A DNA stretch of 64,000 nucleotides from DAIPKP01 sp964539095 (GCA_964539095.1 CAZIFL010000001.1:124001-188000), one strand, 5' to 3'; positions 25,745-34,509 are shown, numbered from the stretch's first letter. Translations and numbers: made by a program. The notes: generated by a model not told the origin, from the letters alone.

Positions 25745-26178
25745 AGATTCAGCGAGGAAAGGGAGACGAAAAGGGGGATGCTCACAAAGCCGTGCTTCCA
25801 AGAGGGGGGAGGGAAAATATAGCTGCCGAGTCTCTTACCCCTCGAAGCTTTGATGCGGTCTTCTCAAACTCTGAGATTGAAGTCCTTCTTCAAGAGGTCG
25901 ATCATCTTTCTCGGCAGCTTTTCCTTTTTCCCTCGAAGACTCTCCTTGCAAAATATCGGGATGCGGTGCGCCTTCTTCTCTTCAAAGCCGAGGAAAGGCT
26001 TAAGCTCAGAAAGGACTATAAGTGGCGCAGAACAAACCGCTCCGTATATATAACGATTGAAAAAACCGAGGCCCTTCTCGATGAAATCGAAGTAGTGCTT
26101 ACAAAGGCAGGAGAGAGAAGCCTGCTCTCCAAGTTACTGGATGAGGTAAAAGGATGTCTCATTTCTCTAATGATTTAA
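25741..26178 (+). CDS. YaaR family (DUF327) protein
   Basis: 145 residues with the C-terminal block FPSKTLLAKYRDAVRLLL and a lysine/arginine-rich helix characteristic of DUF327, which is of unknown function and sits between tmk and holB in many genomes. The TTG start at 25741 overlaps the tmk stop and gives the usual length. The frame is open further upstream inside tmk, without support. It overlaps holB by 25 bases. Confidence 0.75.
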   Translation: MKIQRGKGDEKGDAHKAVLPRGGRENIAAESLTPRSFDAVFSNSEIEVLLQEVDHLSRQLFLFPSKTLLAKYRDAVRLLLFKAEERLKLRKDYKWRRTNRSVYITIEKTEALLDEIEVVLTKAGERSLLSKLLDEVKGCLISLMI

Positions 26179-26798
26179 TCCAAAAAAAGGACTGGAGCCT
26201 TTTTGTTACTGCCTGGCATCAACAGCGCATGGCTCACGCAATCGCCTTTGAAATTCCGGAGGAAGAGACGGAAGATTTTTTGCATATTCTGCAAAATTTT
26301 TTTTCGGGAAGGGACCTTTCGTCCTCCCCCGCTGTCTCTTCTCCGGATATCCACATTATTGGCGATTCCAAAGGACCTCCAGGGATAGATTGTTGTCGCA
26401 AACTCGCAGGAGAACTTTCTCTTTTCCCTCGCTTCCTGGGACACAAAGTAGGCATAGTTTGCCACGGAGATTCCCTCTCCCTTGCGGCAGCGAACAGTCT
26501 TTTGAAACTAGCTGAAGAGCCTCCGGAATACAGTTTCCTCATCTTCCTTCACTCTCTCCGTCCTCTGCTTCCTACTTTGAGAAGCCGGGTCTGGAGCCTT
26601 TCTCTCAAGAAGAAAATCTCAGAGAAAGTTTTGCCGCATACAGGTGAGGTTGAGCAAACTTCTTTGCACATAGACAGATATCTTCTGGAGCAACTTTACG
26701 AAAGAGGATTACTTACCCAGCCTCTTTTTGAAGATATGCTCCGCCTGATCACGAAGGAGGATTATTCTTTTGGAGAATTATTTGATCATATATGGTAA
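26154..26798 (+). CDS. holB: DNA polymerase III delta' subunit-like protein (short)
   Basis: 214 residues, much shorter than the 320-330 usual for delta' of the clamp loader. RMAHAIAFEI aligns with the opening helix, but no Walker A follows. IDCCRKLAGELSLFP, the strand VGIVCHGDSLS, and AANSLLKLAEEPPEY plus LPTLRSR match the sensor-1 region and arginine site of the family. Delta' does not need to bind ATP, so function is plausible. It lacks most of the C-terminal collar domain. The call rests on motif order plus the tmk-holB-ricT context. Confidence 0.8.
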   Translation: MSHFSNDLIQKKDWSLFVTAWHQQRMAHAIAFEIPEEETEDFLHILQNFFSGRDLSSSPAVSSPDIHIIGDSKGPPGIDCCRKLAGELSLFPRFLGHKVGIVCHGDSLSLAAANSLLKLAEEPPEYSFLIFLHSLRPLLPTLRSRVWSLSLKKKISEKVLPHTGEVEQTSLHIDRYLLEQLYERGLLTQPLFEDMLRLITKEDYSFGELFDHIW

Positions 26799-28254
26799 AC
26801 CTCGTTTTTTGGGATATCTTTCCCTGGATGAAGTAACGCTTGAGAGGGGAGCCTGGGTACATGCACAAACGGATCGAGGAGAGGAGCTTGTGGCAGTTAT
26901 CGGAAAACCTCGAGAAGATTTTCTCTCTTCCCTGAAAAGCGAAAGAAGTTCTTCCCCCCGTGGGCATTCTGAAAAACAACATCCTCAGGAAAATCCAATT
27001 CAAAAAGTGGATTTTATTGCCAGAGCATCCCAGGAGCTTCTTGAAGAGAGAAAATCCCTGGAGAAAGATGAGGCAGAGATCCTCTCTACGGCAAGGAAAA
27101 TTCTGAGAAAACACGATCTTGCTATGAAGCTTGTGGATGCGGAGTTCCTTATGGGGAAGAAGAAACTCTTTCTTTACTTTACCTCGGAAGATCGTGTAGA
27201 TTTTCGCTCCTACGTTCGAGACCTTGCTCGAGAATTTAAAACGCGTATTGAACTTCGTCAAATAGGAATTCGTGATGAGGCTCGGGTTGTGGGAGGTCTT
27301 GCCTCCTGCGGAAGGCCTTGCTGTTGTAGTTATTGGCTCCAACAATTTTCTCCCATTTGTATTCGTATGGTTAAGGAACAGAATCTCGCTCTTAATCCCA
27401 CAAAGATTTCGGGCATCTGCGGCAGACTTATGTGCTGCATGTCCTACGAACATTTTATGTACAAAGATTTGTGGGACCATCTCCCCAATCCCGGAACAAA
27501 AATACGGGGTCCAGAATCGACCTACGTTCTCTCTGGAGTAGATATCTGCAGTCAATCTGCTCGCATTTTTGGCATGGGGAGGGAAATTATTATCCCCGTG
27601 GATATGTATGCAGAATTTTGTGCTACCATTCAGGCGGGGAAGGAGTGGGGAAGTGATTCTCCTCCGCCACCCCGGAAAAACCCTTTCCCCTCTCCCGCTT
27701 CGAGGGAGGGCGAGAAAAAAGAGATCAAAACGCCTCCATCCCAAGGGATTTCTCAGAAGCCTTCTGGACAGAGGGCAGAGTGTCCTGAAGAAGATCCCGA
27801 GAAGGACTCTCCAAAAAAGAAGCTACAACGGAGAAAAAAAGGATCCCAAACGAAAACTCTCGGCACAGGAACTTCTCCCGGAAAAAAAGAGGAATTTACT
27901 TCTGTGAAAAAACAAGTTCCCTCCGGGGAAAGCCGAAAGGAGAGGGGCGAAAAACGAAAAGGAGAGGCTTCGTCCCCCCGAGGGGAAGGGACACCCAATA
28001 AAAAAGGGCAGAGGGCTTCCTCTCCGAAAAACCCCACAGAATCGTCCTCGACTTTTTCTGAGGGAAAAGAGCGAAAAAAGGGAACTCCGGTCGTAAATTC
28101 CTCTCTTCAAACAAACAAGGAGGAAGCTTCTTCCAACCCCAACCGGAAAAGAAGACGGCGTCCTCGAAAAAGCTTTTCTCATACTGGAGAGACGTCAGAT
28201 GCAAAGGCGCAGAGAAAAACTCCTCGGGAAGGAAAACCTCAGGAGCAGGAGTAG
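26770..28254 (+). CDS. ricT: PSP1-domain protein RicT (YaaT) with long basic tail
   Basis: 494 residues. The PSP1 domain holds the cysteine motifs CGRPCCCSYW and CGRLMCCMSYEH that, in Bacillus RicT, help bind [4Fe-4S] clusters in the RicA-RicF-RicT complex that steers RNase Y mRNA processing. Residues from about 290 to the end form a low-complexity stretch rich in Lys, Arg, Ser, Pro and Glu; this roughly 200-residue tail is far longer than in the Bacillus protein and looks disordered and RNA-binding. TTG 26770 lies nine bases after AAGGAGG (26754-26760) inside holB. Confidence 0.9.
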   Translation: MENYLIIYGKPRFLGYLSLDEVTLERGAWVHAQTDRGEELVAVIGKPREDFLSSLKSERSSSPRGHSEKQHPQENPIQKVDFIARASQELLEERKSLEKDEAEILSTARKILRKHDLAMKLVDAEFLMGKKKLFLYFTSEDRVDFRSYVRDLAREFKTRIELRQIGIRDEARVVGGLASCGRPCCCSYWLQQFSPICIRMVKEQNLALNPTKISGICGRLMCCMSYEHFMYKDLWDHLPNPGTKIRGPESTYVLSGVDICSQSARIFGMGREIIIPVDMYAEFCATIQAGKEWGSDSPPPPRKNPFPSPASREGEKKEIKTPPSQGISQKPSGQRAECPEEDPEKDSPKKKLQRRKKGSQTKTLGTGTSPGKKEEFTSVKKQVPSGESRKERGEKRKGEASSPRGEGTPNKKGQRASSPKNPTESSSTFSEGKERKKGTPVVNSSLQTNKEEASSNPNRKRRRRPRKSFSHTGETSDAKAQRKTPREGKPQEQE

Positions 28255-28321
28255 AACTCTGCAGTAATTTTTACTGTGACAGTGATGGGGAATTCTTTTT
28301 GTGAACAGTTTGGAATTGATA

Positions 28322-28348
28322 AAAGGTTTGCCCCTTGAGAAAACCTTT
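28322..28348. repeat. Inverted repeat in the ricT-ftsY gap
   Basis: AAAGGTTT (28322-28329) and AAACCTTT (28341-28348) are perfect 8-base inverted arms around an 11-base loop, in the 136-base gap before ftsY. There is no T-run after it, so this is not a standard terminator. A smaller perfect hairpin (CAGTAA/TTACTG) lies at 28262-28276. Either could be an operator or an RNA-processing site. Confidence 0.4.
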
Positions 28349-28390
28349 ATTCCCAAAGGATGTGCCGAGAAGCCTTAAGGAGGAGTAGCC

Positions 28391-29335
28391 ATGGGGTTTT
28401 GGAACAAGCTAAGTCAAAGTTTTCTTAAAAATGTTACCCAAAAATGGATGGGAGGACTCTCCTCTCTCTTCTCCCAAAAAAAATTGGAGGAGTCTTTCTG
28501 GGAAGATTTAGAGGAAACCCTCCTTCTCGGAGATGTTGGAGTGCTGGTGGTGGAGGAAATTATCCGCAAACTACGAGTGGTGGCGGAATCAAAAAAACTT
28601 ACCCGAGGAGACGAACTCCAGGAGGAATTTGCTGCCTTGCTACAGTCCTTCTTCACGGAAGTCCCGGGCATGGGAGAGGAGATTGCGATTTCCATCCCTT
28701 CGCAGGGTCCTTTAGCGATACTGCTTGTAGGTATCAACGGATCCGGAAAAACCACCACGGCAGGCAAACTTGCCCAAATGCTGCGCCGAGAAGGCGGCAC
28801 GCCAATCCTTGCAGCCTGTGATACCTTTCGGGCTGCTGCCATTGATCAACTTAAAATTTGGGGGGAGAGAACCTCCTCCCGAGTTGTCGCACAACCCTAC
28901 GGAAGCGATCCCGGAGCAGTGCTCTTTGATGCTCTCCAGGCTTCAAAAGCCTCAAAAACCCCTTCTCCCGTTATCGCCGATACCGCTGGAAGGCTTCATA
29001 ATAAACAAAACCTCATGGCGGAGCTTGGAAAAATTCATCGAATAGCTCTTCGAGAAGCGACAGCTGTAGAAACGCTTCTTGTTTTGGATACCATTACCGG
29101 ACAAAACGGCCTGAAACAAGCGCAGGCTTTTTGCGAGTGTGTTCCCCTTACGGGAGTTATCCTCACAAAGTTTGACAATACCGCTAAAGGAGGCGTTCTT
29201 CTCTCCATTGTAAAGGAGCTGAAGCTTCCTGTACGGTACCTCGGTTTTGGAGAGGGGATAGAAGACATGGAGCTTTTCTCCCCCCAGGCTTTTGTGGAAT
29301 CTCTCATTCAGGAACGAAAAAACCATGTGGCATGA
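28391..29335 (+). CDS. ftsY: Signal recognition particle receptor FtsY
   Basis: 314 residues. FtsY is the membrane-associated GTPase that docks SRP-bound ribosomes. A four-helix N domain (about 1-100) precedes the G domain with GINGSGKTTT, ACDTFRAAAIDQL, DTAGRLHNKQNLM and TKFDNTAKGG. The G4 box reads TKFD where TKLD is more usual. The long acidic A domain of enterobacterial FtsY is absent, as in most other phyla. AAGGAGGAG precedes ATG 28391. Confidence 0.95.
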   Translation: MGFWNKLSQSFLKNVTQKWMGGLSSLFSQKKLEESFWEDLEETLLLGDVGVLVVEEIIRKLRVVAESKKLTRGDELQEEFAALLQSFFTEVPGMGEEIAISIPSQGPLAILLVGINGSGKTTTAGKLAQMLRREGGTPILAACDTFRAAAIDQLKIWGERTSSRVVAQPYGSDPGAVLFDALQASKASKTPSPVIADTAGRLHNKQNLMAELGKIHRIALREATAVETLLVLDTITGQNGLKQAQAFCECVPLTGVILTKFDNTAKGGVLLSIVKELKLPVRYLGFGEGIEDMELFSPQAFVESLIQERKNHVA

Positions 29336-30152
29336 AGAAGGCGTCCCTTCCCTTTCTCTTAAAAGCCCCCCGGAAGAGATACTGCGCTTTCTTTTTGCCT
29401 ATTCCCTCTCCCACGTATTCCTTTACGGTGAAAAAAGCAGATTCTTCCTTACAAAGGAGGAGCTTATACGGTTTATGGAAGGAGAAAACAGCCTTTCTCA
29501 AGTCGGAGAGATCTTACATTTTCGAAATCAGGGTGCAGATGGGCAACGCCTCATGGAAATCCTTCCCCCCTTCCAGAAAATCCTTCTTCTCACGGAAGAG
29601 GGAGGGCGGATAGCAAGAATTATTGATATCTCTTCAGAGAAAGAGGTGCTTCTACCCTCCTGGTGGGAGACCCCCTTTCCTCTTGTGGCTCTACAGGGAA
29701 AGAAGATATGCATGAACCACAAGGCGCTTGAACTTTGCAGCGGCGGCAAAGATGCCTTTACAAAAGCTCTTGAAAGTTTTTCTGGAGAGGGGGAGGAATA
29801 TATTTTTTCCTGCACCTTTCAAAACGGCGAAGAACGGCGTTTTTTCGCGAAAAAGATCGAAAAACACATATTTTCACTGGAAGATATAAGCAGCGAGATG
29901 CACATGGCGGAAGATATCGTATGGTGGGCTGCGGTAGGTAATGCCCTCACAGCATACCTAGAGGCAAAGGGTGTTGGAGTTCAAGCCTTTCATGAAAAAA
30001 ACGCTCTTCCGGAGCAGAAAAAGCAAGGAGAAACAATTCCGTGCCGCTGGGAGGGGGAGCTTCTCGGGTATATCAAACTTTCTTTTGATGAGAGTTTTGC
30101 TGGAGAGGAAGAGGTGCATGAGGGGAAAGCTTGTAACGGGAATTCTCTATAA
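29325..30152 (+). CDS. Protein of unknown function (275 aa)
   Basis: I do not recognise a family. ATG 29325 overlaps the ftsY stop by 11 bases, so the protein is probably made with FtsY. Residues 1-55 look alpha/beta, with FLFAYSLSHVFLYGEKSRFFLTKEE. The middle (LLLTEEGGRIARIID, then PFPLVALQGKKICMNHKALEL) has the rhythm of a PAS-like sensor: a P-x-VAL strand, then an N-x-A-E helix. No signal peptide or long hydrophobic segment is present, so it is cytosolic. It overlaps the next gene (DUF4416) by 35 bases. A regulatory role in the ftsY-purB interval is only a guess. Confidence 0.6.
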   Translation: MWHEEGVPSLSLKSPPEEILRFLFAYSLSHVFLYGEKSRFFLTKEELIRFMEGENSLSQVGEILHFRNQGADGQRLMEILPPFQKILLLTEEGGRIARIIDISSEKEVLLPSWWETPFPLVALQGKKICMNHKALELCSGGKDAFTKALESFSGEGEEYIFSCTFQNGEERRFFAKKIEKHIFSLEDISSEMHMAEDIVWWAAVGNALTAYLEAKGVGVQAFHEKNALPEQKKQGETIPCRWEGELLGYIKLSFDESFAGEEEVHEGKACNGNSL

Positions 30153-30636
30153 CGGTGACAGGCTCCTTTGGGAGTGGGTTCTTCGGGAAATATCACAAAT
30201 TTGGGGGGTTGTTCAACGGACGAGCGAGATTTTTCCCTTTTTGCACACAAACTATTACAAAGAAATCGGAGATCCTCTCTTCCGTAGATTTGTTTCCTTT
30301 GAGGGGCTCTCTGAAGGAAACATTCTTGCAAGACGAAAGCAGCAAGCCGTGGAATTGGAGCAAAAGAGCGGCAACCCGAGAAGAGTTAACATAGACCCCG
30401 GACTCCTTGACGGAGCGCGGCTCCTTCTTGCCTCGACAAAGGACCGGGCCCAGAGAATCCCTATATCAGAAACGCTTTATGCAGAGGTTACTCTTCGTTA
30501 CAAGGACAAAAAATGGATTCCTTTCGATTACACATTCCCAGATTTTCGAGAGAATACCTACCATTCCTTTCTGGAAATTGTACGTAACGATACTCTTGGA
30601 GAAATACGCACGCTACGTGAGGAGGAGCATCTATGA
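30118..30636 (+). CDS. DUF4416-family protein
   Basis: 172 residues. The features of this uncharacterised family are visible: LVTGILYNGD at the start, a TNYYKEIG segment and VNIDPGLLDGARLLLASTKDRAQRIP in the middle, and YAEVTLRYKDKKWIPFDYTFPDF near the end. The start is ATG 30118, inside the upstream gene; a longer frame upstream merely overlaps that gene. Its stop overlaps the purB start as ATGA. Confidence 0.75.
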   Translation: MRGKLVTGILYNGDRLLWEWVLREISQIWGVVQRTSEIFPFLHTNYYKEIGDPLFRRFVSFEGLSEGNILARRKQQAVELEQKSGNPRRVNIDPGLLDGARLLLASTKDRAQRIPISETLYAEVTLRYKDKKWIPFDYTFPDFRENTYHSFLEIVRNDTLGEIRTLREEEHL

Positions 30637-31934
30637 TACCCCGTTATGCCACTAAAGAAATGAATGCCATCTGGTCCGAAGAAAACAAGTATGCTCTCTG
30701 GACAAAAATAGAGCTTGCGGTATGTCAAGCTTGGGAAGAAAAAGGGGTTATTCCGGGAGAAGCTGTTCTTGATATCCGCGAAAATGCATCCTTTTCGGTC
30801 CCCCGAATCCACGAGATTGAAGCAACCACGCATCATGACGTTATCGCTTTTGTCACATGCCTCGCAGAGTCTGTGGGAGAAAATGGCCGTTATATCCATC
30901 TTGGGCTTACAAGCAGCGACGTTCTGGATACAGCTTCCTCGCTTTTACTCAAGGAATCCATGGAAGTAATTCAGAACTCTTTGGACGAGCTTATGAAGGT
31001 CCTTTTGGAAAAAGCACAAATCTATAAAATGACTCCTTGTATAGGCAGAACCCACGGCATTCATGCCGAGCCGATGACTTTTGGCATGAAGCTTCTTAAC
31101 TGGTATGATCAGCTTCAAAGGGATGTGGAGCGGCTCGCCCTTGCAAAAAAGCAGATTAACTACGGTAAGATTTCTGGGGCTGTCGGAACGTATGCCCACT
31201 GTCCTCCGGAGATCGAAGCCCGAGTTTGCTCGCTTCTCGGAATTCAAGCAGCGCCGATTTCAACCCAGATTCTCCAGAGAGATGCCCATGCAAATCTTGT
31301 TAATGCCATCACCCTCCTAGGGACTGCCCTTGAGCGAATGGCTCTGGAAGTTCGCCATTTGCAGCGCACGGAAGTCCTGGAAGTTTTCGAACCTTTTTCC
31401 CCGGGGCAGAAGGGTTCTTCCGCCATGCCGCACAAAAAGAACCCGATTATCGCCGAGCGCCTTTGCGGCATGGCCAGACTTTTACGGGGATATGCTCTGG
31501 TAGGGATGGAGAATGTGGCATTATGGCACGAGCGTGATATCAGCCACTCTTCGACAGAACGAGTTATCTGGCCCGATCTTTTTCACGTAGCCCACTATAT
31601 GCTTCGCAAAGCCCTCAACCTGGTGGAAGGCATGAAGATTCTTCCAGAGAATATGAAAAAAAATCTTGACGCCACCGGAGGCCTTTTCTTCAGTCAAAAA
31701 GTGCTCCTTACCCTCATCGAAGAAGGTAACATGTCCAGGGAAGATGCATACCAGCATGTTCAGGCGAGCGCCATGCGCTGTTGGAACGGCGAGGGGCATT
31801 TTCTCGAGCTTCTTTCTCAAAATCCAGCAGTCACTGAAGCGATTTCTCTCGAAAGACTTCGAGGTATTTTCGACGTCTCAATCTACCTTAACCATGTGGA
31901 CACCATATTCAAAAGATTTTTGCCGCTAGAGTAA
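30633..31934 (+). CDS. purB: Adenylosuccinate lyase
   Basis: 433 residues. It removes fumarate from SAICAR and from adenylosuccinate in purine synthesis. It has the fumarase/aspartase-superfamily signature GSSAMPHKKNPI with the mobile-loop serine, plus TTHHDVIAF, GLTSSDVLDTA and GRTHGIHAEP, which carries a catalytic histidine. The start overlaps the DUF4416 stop. Confidence 0.97.
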   Translation: MIPRYATKEMNAIWSEENKYALWTKIELAVCQAWEEKGVIPGEAVLDIRENASFSVPRIHEIEATTHHDVIAFVTCLAESVGENGRYIHLGLTSSDVLDTASSLLLKESMEVIQNSLDELMKVLLEKAQIYKMTPCIGRTHGIHAEPMTFGMKLLNWYDQLQRDVERLALAKKQINYGKISGAVGTYAHCPPEIEARVCSLLGIQAAPISTQILQRDAHANLVNAITLLGTALERMALEVRHLQRTEVLEVFEPFSPGQKGSSAMPHKKNPIIAERLCGMARLLRGYALVGMENVALWHERDISHSSTERVIWPDLFHVAHYMLRKALNLVEGMKILPENMKKNLDATGGLFFSQKVLLTLIEEGNMSREDAYQHVQASAMRCWNGEGHFLELLSQNPAVTEAISLERLRGIFDVSIYLNHVDTIFKRFLPLE

Positions 31935-31964
31935 CCTTTTTCGGGAAGTCTATGTTATTATGGT

Positions 31965-31970
31965 TATAAT
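31965..31970 (+). promoter_or_regulatory. Candidate -10 element upstream of glpX
   Basis: A consensus TATAAT sits in the 119-base purB-glpX gap, 84 bases before the glpX start. No good -35 partner is visible at 16-18 bases. Confidence 0.35.
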
Positions 31971-32053
31971 AAAAATTCCCGGATAAGGCAGTCTGCACTG
32001 GAGAAAAGCCGCTTAAAAAAATATTTGTAAAACTATGAAGAGGAGGCAATATC

Positions 32054-33037
32054 ATGGTTGTTCCCGAGAGAAACATGGCGCTGGAACTCGTGAGAGCCAC
32101 AGAAGCCGCTGCAATGGCTGCAGGGAGATGGATGGGGCGAGGAGATAAAAACGGTGTTGACGGGGCTGCCGTAGACGCCATGCGTTATATGCTCAATACT
32201 GTAAGCATGTCCGGTACCGTCGTTATCGGAGAAGGAGAAAAAGACGAAGCTCCCATGCTCTTCAATGGAGAGAAGCTTGGCACGGGAGAAGCTCCGGAAG
32301 TCGATATCGCCGTGGATCCTGTAGACGGCACGAGCCTTACGTCTCTCGGAAGAGGCGGAGCGGTAAGCGTTGTGGCGGTGTCTGAAAAGGGTGCCATGTA
32401 TGATCCTCGCCATATCTTTTACATGAATAAAATTGTTACTGGACCTGAGGCAGCAAATGTAATTGATATCCACGCGCCGGTTCGCGAAAACATCCAACGT
32501 GTAGCAAAAGCGAAGGGGAAACAGTGTGAAGATATAACGGTGATCATTCTTGATCGCCCCCGTCATCACTCTCTGGTAGCTCAAATCAGGGAATCCGGTG
32601 CTCGAATCCGTTTTATTTCGGATGGAGACATATGCGGTGCTCTCATGACGTGCAAAGACGGGAGCGGCATCGACCTTCTTCTCGGAGTAGGGGGCTCTCC
32701 TGAAGCGGTGGTAACCGCCGCAGCCATGAAATGTGTGGGAGGGGCCATTCAGTGTACTCTCTGGCCTCGAAACGAGATGGAGAGGGAAAAATGTGTTGGC
32801 CTTGGTATTGATGTGCACAAGGTTCTTACCGCAGAAGATCTCGTGAAGGGAGATAATATTTTCTTTGCCCTTACAGGAGTTACCGATGGCGAGCTTGTCC
32901 GGGGCGTACGCTATGAAGGGAATAAAATATCTACAAGCTCCCTCGTAATGCGTTCAAAAAGTGGAACCATCAGATACGTGGACGCTACGCACGCCGTAGA
33001 GAAGCTACGGAAGATATCTCCAGAAGCCAAATCCTAA
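32054..33037 (+). CDS. glpX: Class II fructose-1,6-bisphosphatase GlpX
   Basis: 327 residues. It hydrolyses fructose 1,6-bisphosphate to fructose 6-phosphate in gluconeogenesis, as expected for a cell that lives on amino acids. Metal and phosphate residues are seen in GEGEKDEAPM and AVDPVDGTSLT, and in GGSPEAVVTAAAMKC. GAAGAGGAGG precedes ATG 32054. Its stop overlaps that of the convergent veg gene by four bases. Confidence 0.96.
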   Translation: MVVPERNMALELVRATEAAAMAAGRWMGRGDKNGVDGAAVDAMRYMLNTVSMSGTVVIGEGEKDEAPMLFNGEKLGTGEAPEVDIAVDPVDGTSLTSLGRGGAVSVVAVSEKGAMYDPRHIFYMNKIVTGPEAANVIDIHAPVRENIQRVAKAKGKQCEDITVIILDRPRHHSLVAQIRESGARIRFISDGDICGALMTCKDGSGIDLLLGVGGSPEAVVTAAAMKCVGGAIQCTLWPRNEMEREKCVGLGIDVHKVLTAEDLVKGDNIFFALTGVTDGELVRGVRYEGNKISTSSLVMRSKSGTIRYVDATHAVEKLRKISPEAKS

Positions 33038-33312
33038 AGTTTTTCTTGGGGGATACAGCAAACACAACGTCCCCCTTTCTTTGCCTGACTCACGAGTTCA
33101 AGTTCAAGCTCGTGAGTCAGGAGTTCTGCATAGCTGAAAGAGACGGTGCTCTTATGCGATTCTACGTAAAGGGTGAAAACCTTGGGGTACGTATCCAGGA
33201 TAACACCCTGACGAACCTCGATCTTTTTTCTTCCTCGAGAAGACTTAAAACGCACCCGGGCTCCCCGTTTTGCATGAATGGCATCTCGGATGTGCTGTAA
33301 GCTACAACCCAT
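33034..33312 (-). CDS. veg: Veg family protein
   Basis: 92 residues. Conserved Veg features are RGARVRFKSSRGRKK and RQGVILDTYPKVFTLYV, then VSFSYAELLT. Veg of Bacillus stimulates biofilm matrix genes; elsewhere the role is unknown. The protein is extended by about 20 residues after the usual end (ELELELVSQAKKGG, then CVCC), and this extension is encoded by an inverted repeat. A GGGAGTG ribosome site precedes ATG 33312. The gene is divergent from mnmA and convergent with glpX. Confidence 0.85.
   Translation of the reverse strand: MGCSLQHIRDAIHAKRGARVRFKSSRGRKKIEVRQGVILDTYPKVFTLYVESHKSTVSFSYAELLTHELELELVSQAKKGGRCVCCIPQEKL
33084..33121. repeat. Inverted repeat, 13-bp perfect arms, inside the veg C-terminus
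   Basis: CCTGACTCACGAG (33084-33096) and its exact reverse complement (33109-33121) flank a 12-base loop that is itself TTCAAG twice. It lies in the coding end of veg and just past the convergent glpX stop. There is no T-run on either side. It could stabilise or trim the 3' ends of glpX mRNA. Confidence 0.85.
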
Positions 33313-33344
33313 GGGGTGTCACTCCCATCATCATAATTTGTTAT

Positions 33345-33373
33345 ATTTTATCACGCAATTGCCAAAGCTCCAA
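33345..33373 (-). promoter_or_regulatory. Candidate promoter for veg
   Basis: On the minus strand TTGGAG (33373-33368) and TAAAAT (33350-33345) are 17 bases apart, 33 bases before the veg start. The -35 box is one arm of a CTCCAA-TTCC-TTGGAG palindrome (33368-33383), which could be an operator or could give a second -35 facing mnmA. Confidence 0.5.
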
Positions 33374-33435
33374 TTCCTTGGAGAAAGATTTTTGAATTTC
33401 ATTGATTTTGCGTACCCAGGAAGGGGCGTTTCCCG

Positions 33436-34509
33436 GTGAAAATCCTCGTTGGTATGAGCGGGGGTGTGGATAGTGCTGTAGCGGCATGGTACCTACAAAA
33501 GGCTGGAGCTTCCGTTCTCGGATGTTATGTCGCTGCCAAAGAAGAAGAGCAGGAGGAGATAGAACGAGTAGCCGCAGTGGCTTCCTCCTTAAAAATTCCC
33601 TGCCGATATGTTTTTAAAAAAGATGCCATGGAGCATGCCATTATTGACCCCATGATTCAGGATTATGCTGCCGGAAAGACACCTAATCCCTGCATTCACT
33701 GTAATGCCGCTATAAAATTCCCCTCTCTCTTTCAAGTCCTGGAGGAAGAGGGGGCTTCGTGGGTAGCTACAGGACATTATGTTCGCAAAAATGGAAACGT
33801 TTCGGGTTTTGTGCTCAAAAAAGGCATTGACCCTGGAAAAGATCAATCGTACATGTTGAGCCAGCTTCCCCGGAATATGCTTGGAAAGCTGCTTTTTCCT
33901 CTGGGCACCTTCTGTAAAGAAGACATCCGGCTTATGGGCCTCAAGGCCTTTGGGAGTCTCTTTTTTTCGGTTCCCGAAAGCCAGGATCTCTGCTTTTTGA
34001 AAAAGAGAAACCTCCAGGATTTTTTAGAACAGCACCTGGTGGAAGAAACAAAGAAAAAGGGCCCCATCATCTCTCATAAAGGAGAGGTGCTGGGGAAACA
34101 TGGGGGTCTTTTCCGCTATACTGTGGGGCAGAGAAAAGGACTTGGACTTTCTCAGGGGCCATGGTTTGTGTATGATATGTGCGCATATACCAACACCCTT
34201 TACGTTGGGCCTCCTGAAATGCTTCAGGTTTCAAGGCTGTGCTGTTCTCACGTAAACTGGTTTGTTCCCCCCGAATCACTGCAAGGAAGGCACCTTCAGG
34301 TCAAGGTACGTTACGGAGCAAAGCCGGTGGGTGTTTGTTCTTTTTCTTTAGAAAAAGGGTTGCTCTGGGTTCAAACAGCAACCAATCTTCAGGGAGTGGC
34401 TCCCGGACAAGGACTTGTACTTTATGCAGAAGATATCATGGTATGTGGGGCAATTATTGAAAAAACCGAGGGGAGGAGTTGTAGTGAAAGAATTTGTGGA
34501 CAGCCATAA
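33436..34509 (+). CDS. mnmA: tRNA-specific 2-thiouridylase MnmA
   Basis: 357 residues. It thiolates U34 of tRNA-Lys, tRNA-Glu and tRNA-Gln. The PP-loop MSGGVDSA is at 7-14, and the two catalytic cysteines lie in NPCIHCN and SQDLCF. GKDQSYML and the C-terminal beta-barrel (YTVGQRKGLG) are present. GTG 33436 follows AAGGGGCG. The end overlaps the Lon-like gene by 26 bases. Confidence 0.96.
   Translation: MKILVGMSGGVDSAVAAWYLQKAGASVLGCYVAAKEEEQEEIERVAAVASSLKIPCRYVFKKDAMEHAIIDPMIQDYAAGKTPNPCIHCNAAIKFPSLFQVLEEEGASWVATGHYVRKNGNVSGFVLKKGIDPGKDQSYMLSQLPRNMLGKLLFPLGTFCKEDIRLMGLKAFGSLFFSVPESQDLCFLKKRNLQDFLEQHLVEETKKKGPIISHKGEVLGKHGGLFRYTVGQRKGLGLSQGPWFVYDMCAYTNTLYVGPPEMLQVSRLCCSHVNWFVPPESLQGRHLQVKVRYGAKPVGVCSFSLEKGLLWVQTATNLQGVAPGQGLVLYAEDIMVCGAIIEKTEGRSCSERICGQP

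Noticed and set aside
26154..26798. holB as a pseudogene because of short length and missing Walker A
   Set aside because: Delta' does not need ATP binding, the frame is intact and the neighbours are coupled; treated as a short functional gene.
31935..32053. Possible riboswitch or long leader before glpX
   Set aside because: The gap is short and AT-rich, with only a TATAAT and no recognisable aptamer fold.
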